Source: Icerya purchasi (Eukaryota > Arthropoda > Insecta > Hemiptera > Monophlebidae). Taken from it: a stretch of DNA of 64,000 nucleotides. Below the pieces are notes generated by a model. The model saw only the letters and a program-made list of their open reading frames with translations, ran no database searches and was not told the origin of the DNA. Position numbers and translations under genes: made by a program. Shown piece by piece: positions 23,436 to 33,928 of the stretch (positions are counted from its first letter, which is position 1; each line of letters opens with the position of its first letter). The DNA is taken from NCBI GenBank assembly GCA_039619475.1, contig CM077116.1, positions 5,580,001 through 5,644,000 on the forward strand. The letters are read 5' to 3'.

Positions 23436-24499
23436 CATAGTACTCGAAATTGTATGAAAGTAAAAGATTGTATCGATTGTCAACGTACAATTCGCGCGGA
23501 TTAAAAATTCATTAATTCATTCGTTTTAATAATTTTGTAAATATTTATATGTATATATTTGTATATATTTTTCCCCCTATACATTCATTCTCCTATTGTA
23601 TATATTTTTTCCTTTTCCCTCGATATCCGTTCGTTCGTTCATTCTATTGTATATATTTTTTTCCTACATATTTTTCGTCTTTTTCCGATCTTTTTCGATT
23701 TACGTTTATTTAATTTATTTCTCTATCTACCTCTGTCTTCCCCTCTTAACTTGAAGTACTGGTAATGATGAACTTTTTTCAAAAATCTGAACCAGTTGTG
23801 TAAAATGTATATAATTATTGTTTAATTTTCGAATATAATCTTGCTTAATTTGTTCATATCTTTATAGATTAAAAAATTATATTTTTGCCTGTAATATTCC
23901 ATCTTTTTTCTTTCTGTAACACACGAATCTAACTGTTCAACTTTTTTTCACATACATCACATATTTCCGCAGCTGTGAGAGATTTCATCTGTTTGTAGGA
24001 TACAACCTCGGACTCTGATGGTTCTCTCAAAAATTTTTAAAATCTTTCGTAATCGCATTAAAAAAAAAAAAATACATATATGGTTTAATATTTTATATTT
24101 TGTAAATACTTTTTCGCGATATATACGAAATCATTCTAAGATTCATTGATGTTAAATGTATAGAAAGAGACAGGTAGAAGAAACCTGGTAGTTTACGAGA
24201 CATAGAATGTTCGAAGAAAAAACGCGCTAGCACGAGCAGATCAGGGTTGCAACGTGCGAGCGAGAGACTGCATGCATGTATGTGTGTGCGATAAAGGGAG
24301 ATAATCTCCAGAACAACAACTTGATTGTAAAAAAAAAAACGTCGAAATCGTCTCTAGCCACCCCCCGAACAAGAGACGTATCGAAAACAAAAAAATAAAG
24401 GCAGTCTAAAAAAAAACTTCTTTTTTTCATTCATAGTATTTTGTTGTTAGAATACTTATGGTCGTTGCCGTTCTCGATCGCGCTCCACTGTAAAGACCT
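23436..24499 (+). other. Left arm, gene A 3' flank
   Basis: AT-rich and pyrimidine-rich stretch with TATATATTTTT runs just after gene A. A GC-richer patch at 24210-24370 contains clustered CG and runs of A, but no repeat partner apart from the mirror copy at 35480-35640. No convincing ORF. Confidence 0.5.
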
Positions 24500-25920
24500 C
24501 TGAACACGCAATACTAACGTTGCCAACACTAAGTTCCATATCGAATATAATATTTTTTCCTGTGTTATAAAATTATCCCAAGTATATTTTTATTCTTTCG
24601 TTACGCTAAAAGTTTTTCAAATCTTTTTTAATATATATCGTGCACACAAATGTACGCCGCAGACACTTCTCGCTTCATTACCACTAATATATCTATACGT
24701 TCATTGTCTCTATTCTGATCATAATATAGTTTTTTTCAGGAAAATCGTAGAAAATGGCTCTTCGCTCCGTTCATACTATGTAATCTATTTCCAAAATTTA
24801 AATCATGCCTAATTACTTTAAAATCAGCTTAAATATATTTTATCATTTCCAAAATTAATAATCTCATTACAGATCATTATCTCATTTCCCGATCGTACAT
24901 AATATATATATTTTTTTTGTTATTATTTTATTTGTTTCCGTAAGAATTCTGGATATTATTCATATCAAACATTTGACCTTCACATTGTACCTATATACTC
25001 ATCTGTTTCAAAATTTTCAAAATAAGTATTATAAATAAATCCAAGTATACTATCCCAATATAAAAAAAAAACTCACATTGCATCTCCCATCAAACAATTA
25101 ATTTTTTAGTATATCATACATATTATTTTTTTATCGTTTAAATTTTTCTTCAATTTGCAACTGTCATAATCTATAGAAAACGTCTTGTTGACTAGATGCA
25201 TGACGAATACACTCCTTATAATTACATCATGAAATCATTTTTTCTTTAATTATTTTTTAACATCATGAAATTATAGTAGTATTTTTTAATTTTTTATTTT
25301 TCATACATGACAAAGATATTGAATTCATCACATCTATAAATGCATTCACTGTACGTCTCCATTAAACTATCATGAATTTTTAAAATTAGCCCAAACATAC
25401 TATTTTTCACTATAAATTACGGTCGCTCCTGTAATTTTTTCTATATAATCACTAACCTACGAAATCACTTCGATCGTTTCACTCATACCGAAGCAATCAC
25501 TCCTTTTCCTTCATACTATCTATCTTCAAAGTCTAATAATATAACATGAAATTAGTCTAAATATAAAAATCCTGCAACATGTTTTAAAATTAGTCGAAGT
25601 GGACTATTTTTTCACTATCAAATCCGATCATACATCTTTTTTTTTCTATATTATCATTATTGCAAGACCCTACAAAATCGTTTCGCTCATTTTACTTATA
25701 GCAATGCAATCAATCCTTTTTTCCTAGTGCTAGCGATCTTTAAAATTTAATACTATAATACGAAATTATTCTAAATATACGTTCATGCTAGCAAAATTAT
25801 TACATCACCCCTTTTTTCTACTCAATTGTATGTATGTTTCCGAGAAATCTCATTATATATTTTCAAAATTAACTCCAGCCCACGTACTATTTTTATATTT
25901 CACTTATTTATAATTGTTTT
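24500..25920 (+). repeat. Diverged repeat array, inner left
   Basis: Continuation of the ~200-bp degenerate repeat. The core appears as ATTATCCCAAGTATATTTTTAT (split: ATTATCCC, AAGTATATTTTTAT) near 24.56 kb, AATCAGCTTAAATATATTTT near 24.82 kb, AAATCCAAGTATACTA near 25.04 kb, TTAGCCCAAACATACTATTT near 25.39 kb, TTAGTCGAAGTGGACTATTT near 25.59 kb and AACTCCAGCCCACGTACTAT near 25.87 kb. Mirror at 33929-35349. Confidence 0.6.
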
Positions 25921-26536
25921 AATCATATCTGATGCAAGACCCTGTAAAAGAATACAAGCAATTCCCACACATATAATTATTGTTCAGAGGTGTTGTGGGC
26001 ATACTTTATCATATACTTTTGTAAGCTCATACCGAACGGACTTCATAACCTTTTATCATTCGTTTAGATGCGGAGACACACAACTTTTAGCGGAGCAATC
26101 TATTCTTTGCTAAACTGATGATTGAAGGCATCCTTTTTTTTTCTCCAAAAAAGCATGGAATAGCGAGGATTTTTTTTACACGCTCAAAATAAATGAGATA
26201 ATTATTTCTCTATATTTAATACATTACCAAGAATGTATATATCACTCGATTGACTCTTTCACTCATTCGTCGATTTCAAATGCGAAGGAAATTTTCATAC
26301 CATGCTTTATTCATACATTTTATTTCTAAAACCCTATCACTTGAATAGAATGTTATAGGGCTGTTGTAAATGTATGAGTCTTATTATTTGAAATATAAAA
26401 TTTGAAGGAAATTTATATATCTTGCATCGTTTTAAGATGTTTTATTTTTACATTTTTTTTTTAATCTCCCTCTTACTATTATTTTTGAAATGGAGGTTGA
26501 TGACTATGATTAGTATTTGTGATTATAGAGGGAGAG

Positions 26537-26749
26537 GTAAACGTTTTCCTCACTTTTGACTAATTGTAACCAATTTTCCAATGATTTTTTCACCATTTTT
26601 CATACATCTTACTACTTTTATGTTTGTTTTAATCAATTTTTCGCTATTTCACATCATTTTCCAGTGTTTTTTAGTACTTTTTACAAAATTTTCCTTGATC
26701 TTTCAACATGTTTGACAAGTTTTTTTTCTTTTCTTTCTTACATCTCATT
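26537..26749 (-). repeat. Purine-strand spacer repeat tract 1, left copy
   Basis: On the minus strand the tract is a string of short degenerate words such as GAAAAATTGATTAAAAC, AAAATGGTGAAAAAATC and GGAAAATGATGTGAAATAGC, each about 10-20 nt apart, and very poor in C. It ends in AAAACGTTTAC on the far side. It is not a simple microsatellite. The mirror is 33100-33312. Confidence 0.5.
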
Positions 26750-26835
26750 ACTATTTCATTAATCGTCAATGATAACAGTACATATTTATGTTTTCAAACC
26801 TTACACTTCATCTGTACACATCTATGGCTTGTTGA

Positions 26836-27073
26836 TTATTGTAGTTCTACAATCACTATCTCCATTTGATTATTGGATTTAATATTCACATCTTTGAACG
26901 TTTGATTTAATGAATTGACATGGACTTTGTATTTCGCTCGCCCGCTCAATATCTTCATCAGTCTATTATACCATCGTTTAATAAGAGCATCCATAAGGTT
27001 CGAGACGATTACTGGATGTTTTCTCAACACATTTACAGACCTACCCCAGTACACTAAGGAAATCTTTAAACAT
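26836..27073 (-). CDS. Small ORF between spacer repeats, left copy; possible +1 frameshift
   Basis: A 72-codon open frame at 27054-26836 opens without an ATG (first codon GTG). An ATG at 27073 begins a ten-codon frame that meets TAG where the two frames overlap, so a +1 shift at that point would join them. The predicted chain is basic and helix-prone with a hydrophilic C-terminus, and matches no family I know. Base composition is closer to coding than the surroundings. It could be a decayed gene, a frameshifted gene or an exon: TTTCCTTAG just before the GTG looks like a 3' splice site. The function is unknown. Confidence 0.35.
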
Positions 27074-27193
27074 CTCTGTAATCACTCCTTTTAAGCTAGA
27101 GGGGACAAGGGACTCCTATAATCGTTTTGACAATCAACACATCGTCGTCTATTGTCATGTCTTTACTCGCCGTTGCACAGACATGTAGTAAAC

Positions 27194-27409
27194 GTTTTTT
27201 TTCTTTTACAATTTTCTTATATTTCAACACTATTACAACATTTTACATAATTTCTAACTAATTTTAATCAGTTTTACATTATTTCTTAACATGTTCTTAT
27301 GTTTTAGGGTCTTTTTGCGCTATTTTTTTCACCAATTGATGCTTTTTCTCAGAATTTTCTTGCGTTTTAGTGTCTTTCACACAATTTTACTCAATTTTCA
27401 TCATCTTCG
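27194..27409 (-). repeat. Purine-strand spacer repeat tract 2, left copy
   Basis: Same style as tract 1: degenerate minus-strand words such as GTAAAATTGTGTGAAAG, GAAAAAGCATCAATTGGTG and TAAAACTGATTAAAATTAG. It likewise ends near AAAACGTTTAC, so tracts 1 and 2 look like relatives flanking the small ORF. Mirror at 32440-32655. Confidence 0.5.
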
Positions 27410-27659
27410 TCAGTTTTTCATTTATCTCATACATTATATGTCTAAATGTGTCGAATATCCATCCTTTTAACTACAAATATTTTATAATTTGATATGGTCA
27501 TAGATAATAACAAAAGATTTAATTCAATATTGTTTACAATTTATTCAATAATTTTTATGACATTCATCATAATCAATAAAAATAATCATTGCTTCATTGC
27601 TTCAATGTTAAATTCTAATATATCATTATCAGCTATTAATATTTTACACCATAAAACGT

Positions 27660-28637
27660 CTAATTTAACTGAATATATCCTTCTTCAGCCAACTTTTCTT
27701 CAATCATCCGAATTTCAGTATCTAAACCATTATTTCCTGATTGTTTAGATTTGTGTAGTACCAATAATCGTTCAACCAATTCATTAGGATCGTCAGAATA
27801 ATTGAAATGAGAGTCTTCAAGATTTACTTTGCGAACAGTTCTATATGCACGTTTCTTTTTCGTTTTACCTGGATAAACTTTTACATTTTTTATGATGGAT
27901 TGAAACAGAGGACGTATTATTTTTCTGTATTTAGGAAGCGGAGTACCCTTTAATACACCAGTAACACGTACGTGAGCTCCGGTAAATTCCAGTATTTGTT
28001 TATATAAAGCTAAATCATTATTTGTATATTTATTCTCATCAACATTTGTTTCCATCAGTAAATGAATCAGTCCTTGTGTGTAAGGAAATTTAGATAGTGT
28101 TCTTCCTTTTCCTAAATAAATTTCACCACACTTTCGATTCCACGAAATTGGTGTTGAACCCATCATATACTCATGAGTGTTAGCATTATATTGTATTCCA
28201 TACACAGGATCATTTGGTACAGGTTCACCACCATCTATTTGAAATGGAGCCATTTCATGTATGTTAATAGCCTTATATCCAGACTTATTATCGCGATTTT
28301 CATATTCTTCTTCATTTTCAATATCAGTCTCATAATCACGTTTCCAGCTGTCATTATAAAGTTTGTGACGTTTCACCATTGATGTATCATCACTTATTCC
28401 ATCAGAATCATTTTTCATCTTTTTAGGTATTTGTAATGTTTCCCGAATATCCAATAACTGTTTTGTAACAGGTTCAAGCATGATAGATGACATATTTGTA
28501 ATAGATTTCCAGGTCTGTAATGCATTATATTTTTTCATTATATCGCTGCGTATCCTTTCCAGTTCACTTTTAAGAATTGCTTCTTTATTTATTCCATTAT
28601 TACCAACATTAACCATCACTTTACTCATTGACATCAT
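27660..28637 (-). CDS. Palindrome gene B, left copy: DUF8207-like protein (325 aa)
   Basis: Intact single-exon ORF with ATG-ATG start at 28637. Residues 17-70 are a predicted coiled coil. Residues 143-245 form the recognisable core: DPVYGIQY (143-150), YMMG (157-160), QGLIHLLME (188-196), KYTNNDLALYKQIL (203-216), GAH (220-222) and KYRKIIRPLF (236-245). A basic patch at 257-270 (KKTKKKR-like) could be a nuclear signal. The end (283-322) follows the family pattern DDPNELVERL ... IEEKLAEEGYI. From memory this is the layout of the multicopy arthropod family named DUF8207, of unknown function. A minus-strand AATAAA lies at 27545-27540, about 115 nt past the stop. The copy at 31212-32189 encodes the same protein. 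Confidence 0.8.
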   Translation of the reverse strand: MMSMSKVMVNVGNNGINKEAILKSELERIRSDIMKKYNALQTWKSITNMSSIMLEPVTKQLLDIRETLQIPKKMKNDSDGISDDTSMVKRHKLYNDSWKRDYETDIENEEEYENRDNKSGYKAINIHEMAPFQIDGGEPVPNDPVYGIQYNANTHEYMMGSTPISWNRKCGEIYLGKGRTLSKFPYTQGLIHLLMETNVDENKYTNNDLALYKQILEFTGAHVRVTGVLKGTPLPKYRKIIRPLFQSIIKNVKVYPGKTKKKRAYRTVRKVNLEDSHFNYSDDPNELVERLLVLHKSKQSGNNGLDTEIRMIEEKLAEEGYIQLN

Positions 28638-29011
28638 TATTACAGATAATTAAAAATTCGTCAAAACACACATGTACAACTTCTCTATGTATACATTTCA
28701 CAATCTATTTTGATCACAGAGAGTTAATGCATATTCATCATCAGTAATTTATAGAATGTTTTTCAAGGCTTAAAGAAATATACAGTGCTAACATGCTTAC
28801 TATATACATACTGTATTTCAATCTGTTCCCTAAATACACTATTTATGAAACAAATTCTTTATAAATAAATATAAACACCAAAAATGGGGTAAGAAATCTT
28901 AATGTAATTTAAGAATCATATTATTTATTTTTCAATATACTAATATCTCAAAATATGTGATAACACCTAAACTTTTACCAATGATATTACAAAATCTAGA
29001 GCAGTGTGATT
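28638..29011 (+). other. Left arm, gene B upstream region
   Basis: About 370 bp of AT-rich sequence between the gene B start and the microsatellite. It must hold the gene B promoter if it is transcribed. I see no decisive promoter motif. Confidence 0.4.
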
Positions 29012-29124
29012 CACACACATATATATCTACATATATATCTACATATATACATATATATCTACATATATACATACATATCTACATATATACATACATATCT
29101 ACATATATACATATATATATCTAC

Positions 29125-29157
<33 letters not shown>

Positions 29158-29435
29158 TCTATATCTACATATATACATATATATCAACATATACACATAT
29201 ATATCTACATATATACATACATATCTACATATATACATATATATATCTACATATATACATATATATATCTACTATATATCTACATATATACATATATATA
29301 TATCTACATATATACATATATATATCTACATATATACATATATATATCTACATATATACATATATATCAACATATACACATATATATCTACATATATACA
29401 TATATATCGACATGTACTAATATATATCTACATAT
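29012..29435 (+). repeat. TA-type microsatellite, left of axis (424 bp)
   Basis: Interrupted repeats of ACATATATACATATATATCT with TATC/TACA variants. The mirror tract at 30196-30837 is 642 bp, so the two have expanded or contracted separately. The two ORFs that run through it (repeating I/Y/T/H) are artefacts of the repeat. Confidence 0.95.
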
Positions 29436-30195
29436 GACATGCTATACTTTATGAGATCAGTATGTTACAGAATTCAATTATCAACTAACAATATGGTTAT
29501 ACAAACACAATTCATAAAATGATATAAATTTCACAAATGCCACTAAAGGTACATGTTTTTCTTTTTGGGACATTCTACACAAAATTACTCAACAACACTA
29601 CACTTTAAATAATTTTTAACAAAAATTATAATTTTTTTATATTATGTACTATTTTTTATTACTTAAATTATACTTCATGTTATATAAGTTATACAAATTT
29701 CAATATATCAAGCTAGGGTGGATTTGCTTGAAATGTAACATCGGCCTAAGCAGTTGATGGAATAAAAGTGAATTTGTCATATTTTATAGTTTTGAGGGGG
29801 CTTGTTTCTGTATTATTGAAGATGGATCATATGGTGGTATTTGAAACAAGCCTCCTCAAAACTCTTTTATTCCATCAACTGCTTAGGCCGATGTTACATT
29901 TCAAGCAAATCCACCCTAGCTTGATATATTGAAATTTGTATAACTTATATAACGTGAAGTATAATTTAAGTAATAAAAAATAGTACATAATATAAAAAAA
30001 TTATAATTTTTGTTAAAAATTATTTAAAGTGTAGTGTTGTTGAGTAATTTTGTGTAGAATGTCCCAAAAAGAAAAACATGTACCTTTAGTGGCATTTGTG
30101 AAATTTATATCATTTTATAAATTGTGTTTGTATAACAATATTGTTAGTTGATAATTGAATTCTGTAACATACTGATCTCATAAAGTATAGCATGT
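29436..30195. repeat. Palindrome axis: 34-nt spacer with inner arms
   Basis: Inner arms 29436-29808 and 29843-30195 pair across a spacer at 29809-29842. The left inner arm has a 19-nt insertion at 29769-29787 with no partner on the right. Further single-base differences are visible at about 29494, 29513 and 29690. The axis is therefore not a perfect dyad: it has a 34-nt loop and a bulge, which should reduce its tendency to extrude. Confidence 0.9.
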
Positions 30196-30464
30196 CATAT
30201 GTAGATATATATATGTATATATGTAGATATATATATGTATATATGTAGATATATATATGTATATATGTAGATATATATATGTATATATGTAGATATATAT
30301 ATGTATATATGTAGATATATATATATGTATATATGTAGATATATATATGTATATATGTAGATATATATATGTATATATGTAGATATATATATGTATATAT
30401 GTAGATATGTATGTATATATGTAGATATATATGTGTATATGTTGATATATATGTATATATGTAG

Positions 30465-30496
<32 letters not shown>

Positions 30497-30837
30497 GTAG
30501 ATATATATATGTATATATGTAGATATATATATGTATATATGTAGATATATATATGTATATATGTAGATATATATATGTATATATGTAGATATGTATGTAT
30601 ATATGTAGATATATATGTGTATATGTTGATATATATGTATATATGTAGATATATATATATATATGTATATATGTAGATATATATATATATATATGTATAT
30701 ATGTAGATATATATATATGTATATATGTAGATATGTATGTATATATGTAGATATGTATGTATATATGTAGATATGTATGTATATATGTAGATATATATGT
30801 ATATATGTAGATATATATGTAGATATATATGTGTGTG
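30196..30837 (-). repeat. TA-type microsatellite, right of axis (642 bp)
   Basis: Reverse-complement partner of 29012-29435, with ATATATGTATATATGTAGAT units and longer. Long repeating I/Y/T/H reading frames in it are not genes. Confidence 0.95.
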
Positions 30838-31211
30838 AATCACACTGCTCTAGATTTTGTAATATCATTGGTAAAAGTTTAGGTGTTATCACATATTTTG
30901 AGATATTAGTATATTGAAAAATAAATAATATGATTCTTAAATTACATTAAGATTTCTTACCCCATTTTTGGTGTTTATATTTATTTATAAAGAATTTGTT
31001 TCATAAATAGTGTATTTAGGGAACAGATTGAAATACAGTATGTATATAGTAAGCATGTTAGCACTGTATATTTCTTTAAGCCTTGAAAAACATTCTATAA
31101 ATTACTGATGATGAATATGCATTAACTCTCTGTGATCAAAATAGATTGTGAAATGTATACATAGAGAAGTTGTACATGTGTGTTTTGACGAATTTTTAAT
31201 TATCTGTAATA

Positions 31212-32189
31212 ATGATGTCAATGAGTAAAGTGATGGTTAATGTTGGTAATAATGGAATAAATAAAGAAGCAATTCTTAAAAGTGAACTGGAAAGGATACG
31301 CAGCGATATAATGAAAAAATATAATGCATTACAGACCTGGAAATCTATTACAAATATGTCATCTATCATGCTTGAACCTGTTACAAAACAGTTATTGGAT
31401 ATTCGGGAAACATTACAAATACCTAAAAAGATGAAAAATGATTCTGATGGAATAAGTGATGATACATCAATGGTGAAACGTCACAAACTTTATAATGACA
31501 GCTGGAAACGTGATTATGAGACTGATATTGAAAATGAAGAAGAATATGAAAATCGCGATAATAAGTCTGGATATAAGGCTATTAACATACATGAAATGGC
31601 TCCATTTCAAATAGATGGTGGTGAACCTGTACCAAATGATCCTGTGTATGGAATACAATATAATGCTAACACTCATGAGTATATGATGGGTTCAACACCA
31701 ATTTCGTGGAATCGAAAGTGTGGTGAAATTTATTTAGGAAAAGGAAGAACACTATCTAAATTTCCTTACACACAAGGACTGATTCATTTACTGATGGAAA
31801 CAAATGTTGATGAGAATAAATATACAAATAATGATTTAGCTTTATATAAACAAATACTGGAATTTACCGGAGCTCACGTACGTGTTACTGGTGTATTAAA
31901 GGGTACTCCGCTTCCTAAATACAGAAAAATAATACGTCCTCTGTTTCAATCCATCATAAAAAATGTAAAAGTTTATCCAGGTAAAACGAAAAAGAAACGT
32001 GCATATAGAACTGTTCGCAAAGTAAATCTTGAAGACTCTCATTTCAATTATTCTGACGATCCTAATGAATTGGTTGAACGATTATTGGTACTACACAAAT
32101 CTAAACAATCAGGAAATAATGGTTTAGATACTGAAATTCGGATGATTGAAGAAAAGTTGGCTGAAGAAGGATATATTCAGTTAAATTAG
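31212..32189 (+). CDS. Palindrome gene B, right copy: DUF8207-like protein (325 aa)
   Basis: Same 325-residue product as the left copy, with no amino acid difference. It starts at the ATG-ATG at 31212 and ends with TAG after ...YIQLN. AATAAA at 32304-32309 is a good polyadenylation signal about 115 nt downstream. The two B genes diverge from the axis with starts 2.57 kb apart, separated only by axis and microsatellite sequence. Keeping two intact copies with no stop suggests recent origin, selection or gene conversion. The function of this family is not known to me. Confidence 0.8.
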   Translation: MMSMSKVMVNVGNNGINKEAILKSELERIRSDIMKKYNALQTWKSITNMSSIMLEPVTKQLLDIRETLQIPKKMKNDSDGISDDTSMVKRHKLYNDSWKRDYETDIENEEEYENRDNKSGYKAINIHEMAPFQIDGGEPVPNDPVYGIQYNANTHEYMMGSTPISWNRKCGEIYLGKGRTLSKFPYTQGLIHLLMETNVDENKYTNNDLALYKQILEFTGAHVRVTGVLKGTPLPKYRKIIRPLFQSIIKNVKVYPGKTKKKRAYRTVRKVNLEDSHFNYSDDPNELVERLLVLHKSKQSGNNGLDTEIRMIEEKLAEEGYIQLN

Positions 32190-32439
32190 ACGTTTTATGG
32201 TGTAAAATATTAATAGCTGATAATGATATATTAGAATTTAACATTGAAGCAATGAAGCAATGATTATTTTTATTGATTATGATGAATGTCATAAAAATTA
32301 TTGAATAAATTGTAAACAATATTGAATTAAATCTTTTGTTATTATCTATGACCATATCAAATTATAAAATATTTGTAGTTAAAAGGATGGATATTCGACA
32401 CATTTAGACATATAATGTATGAGATAAATGAAAAACTGA

Positions 32440-32655
32440 CGAAGATGATGAAAATTGAGTAAAATTGTGTGAAAGACACTAAAACGCAAGAAAATTCTGA
32501 GAAAAAGCATCAATTGGTGAAAAAAATAGCGCAAAAAGACCCTAAAACATAAGAACATGTTAAGAAATAATGTAAAACTGATTAAAATTAGTTAGAAATT
32601 ATGTAAAATGTTGTAATAGTGTTGAAATATAAGAAAATTGTAAAAGAAAAAAAAC
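32440..32655 (+). repeat. Purine-strand spacer repeat tract 2, right copy
   Basis: Mirror of 27194-27409. The plus strand shows degenerate (G/T)AAAA(T/C)TGA(T/G)(T/A)AAAA-type words at roughly 10-20-nt spacing, ending AAAAAACGTTTAC at about 32655. Confidence 0.5.
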
Positions 32656-32775
32656 GTTTACTACATGTCTGTGCAACGGCGAGTAAAGACATGACAATAG
32701 ACGACGATGTGTTGATTGTCAAAACGATTATAGGAGTCCCTTGTCCCCTCTAGCTTAAAAGGAGTGATTACAGAG

Positions 32776-33013
32776 ATGTTTAAAGATTTCCTTAGTGTAC
32801 TGGGGTAGGTCTGTAAATGTGTTGAGAAAACATCCAGTAATCGTCTCGAACCTTATGGATGCTCTTATTAAACGATGGTATAATAGACTGATGAAGATAT
32901 TGAGCGGGCGAGCGAAATACAAAGTCCATGTCAATTCATTAAATCAAACGTTCAAAGATGTGAATATTAAATCCAATAATCAAATGGAGATAGTGATTGT
33001 AGAACTACAATAA
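32776..33013 (+). CDS. Small ORF between spacer repeats, right copy; possible +1 frameshift
   Basis: Mirror of the left small ORF with the same interruption: ATG at 32776, TAG at 32806, and the longer 72-codon frame from 32795 to 33013 one base over. The break is the same in both arms, so it predates or was spread through the palindrome. No family recognised. Confidence 0.35.
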
Positions 33014-33099
33014 TCAACAAGCCATAGATGTGTACAGATGAAGTGTAAGGTTTGAAAACATAAATATGTACTGTTATCATTGACGATTAATGAAATAGT

Positions 33100-33312
33100 A
33101 ATGAGATGTAAGAAAGAAAAGAAAAAAAACTTGTCAAACATGTTGAAAGATCAAGGAAAATTTTGTAAAAAGTACTAAAAAACACTGGAAAATGATGTGA
33201 AATAGCGAAAAATTGATTAAAACAAACATAAAAGTAGTAAGATGTATGAAAAATGGTGAAAAAATCATTGGAAAATTGGTTACAATTAGTCAAAAGTGAG
33301 GAAAACGTTTAC
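33100..33312 (+). repeat. Purine-strand spacer repeat tract 1, right copy
   Basis: Mirror of 26537-26749. It begins with AAGAAAGAAAAGAAAAAAAAC and ends GGAAAACGTTTAC, close to the ending of tract 2. Confidence 0.5.
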
Positions 33313-33928
33313 CTCTCCCTCTATAATCACAAATACTAATCATAGTCATCAACCTCCATTTCAAAAATAATAGTAAGAGGGAGATTAAAAAAAAAATGTA
33401 AAAATAAAACATCTTAAAACGATGCAAGATATATAAATTTCCTTCAAATTTTATATTTCAAATAATAAGACTCATACATTTACAACAGCCCTATAACATT
33501 CTATTCAAGTGATAGGGTTTTAGAAATAAAATGTATGAATAAAGCATGGTATGAAAATTTCCTTCGCATTTGAAATCGACGAATGAGTGAAAGAGTCAAT
33601 CGAGTGATATATACATTCTTGGTAATGTATTAAATATAGAGAAATAATTATCTCATTTATTTTGAGCGTGTAAAAAAAATCCTCGCTATTCCATGCTTTT
33701 TTGGAGAAAAAAAAAGGATGCCTTCAATCATCAGTTTAGCAAAGAATAGATTGCTCCGCTAAAAGTTGTGTGTCTCCGCATCTAAACGAATGATAAAAGG
33801 TTATGAAGTCCGTTCGGTATGAGCTTACAAAAGTATATGATAAAGTATGCCCACAACACCTCTGAACAATAATTATATGTGTGGGAATTGCTTGTATTCT
33901 TTTACAGGGTCTTGCATCAGATATGATT

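Larger units (their letters stand above)
19791..29808 (+). repeat. Left arm of the palindrome (10,018 bp)
   Basis: Order from the tip inward: GC-rich subterminal repeats, diverged ~190-230-bp repeats, gene A, more diverged repeats, spacer-repeat tracts around a small ORF, gene B, TA-type microsatellite, axis. By eye I found only a handful of differences from the right arm: 19854 T/C, 21319 C/A, the C-rich tract at 20053-20071, single substitutions near 29494, 29513 and 29690, a 19-nt insertion at 29769-29787, and a shorter microsatellite. Both genes are identical in protein sequence between arms. Confidence 0.95.

Noticed and set aside
29012..30837. Long reading frames rich in I/Y/T/H around the axis
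   Set aside because: They are translations of the TA-type microsatellite, present in several frames and both arms.
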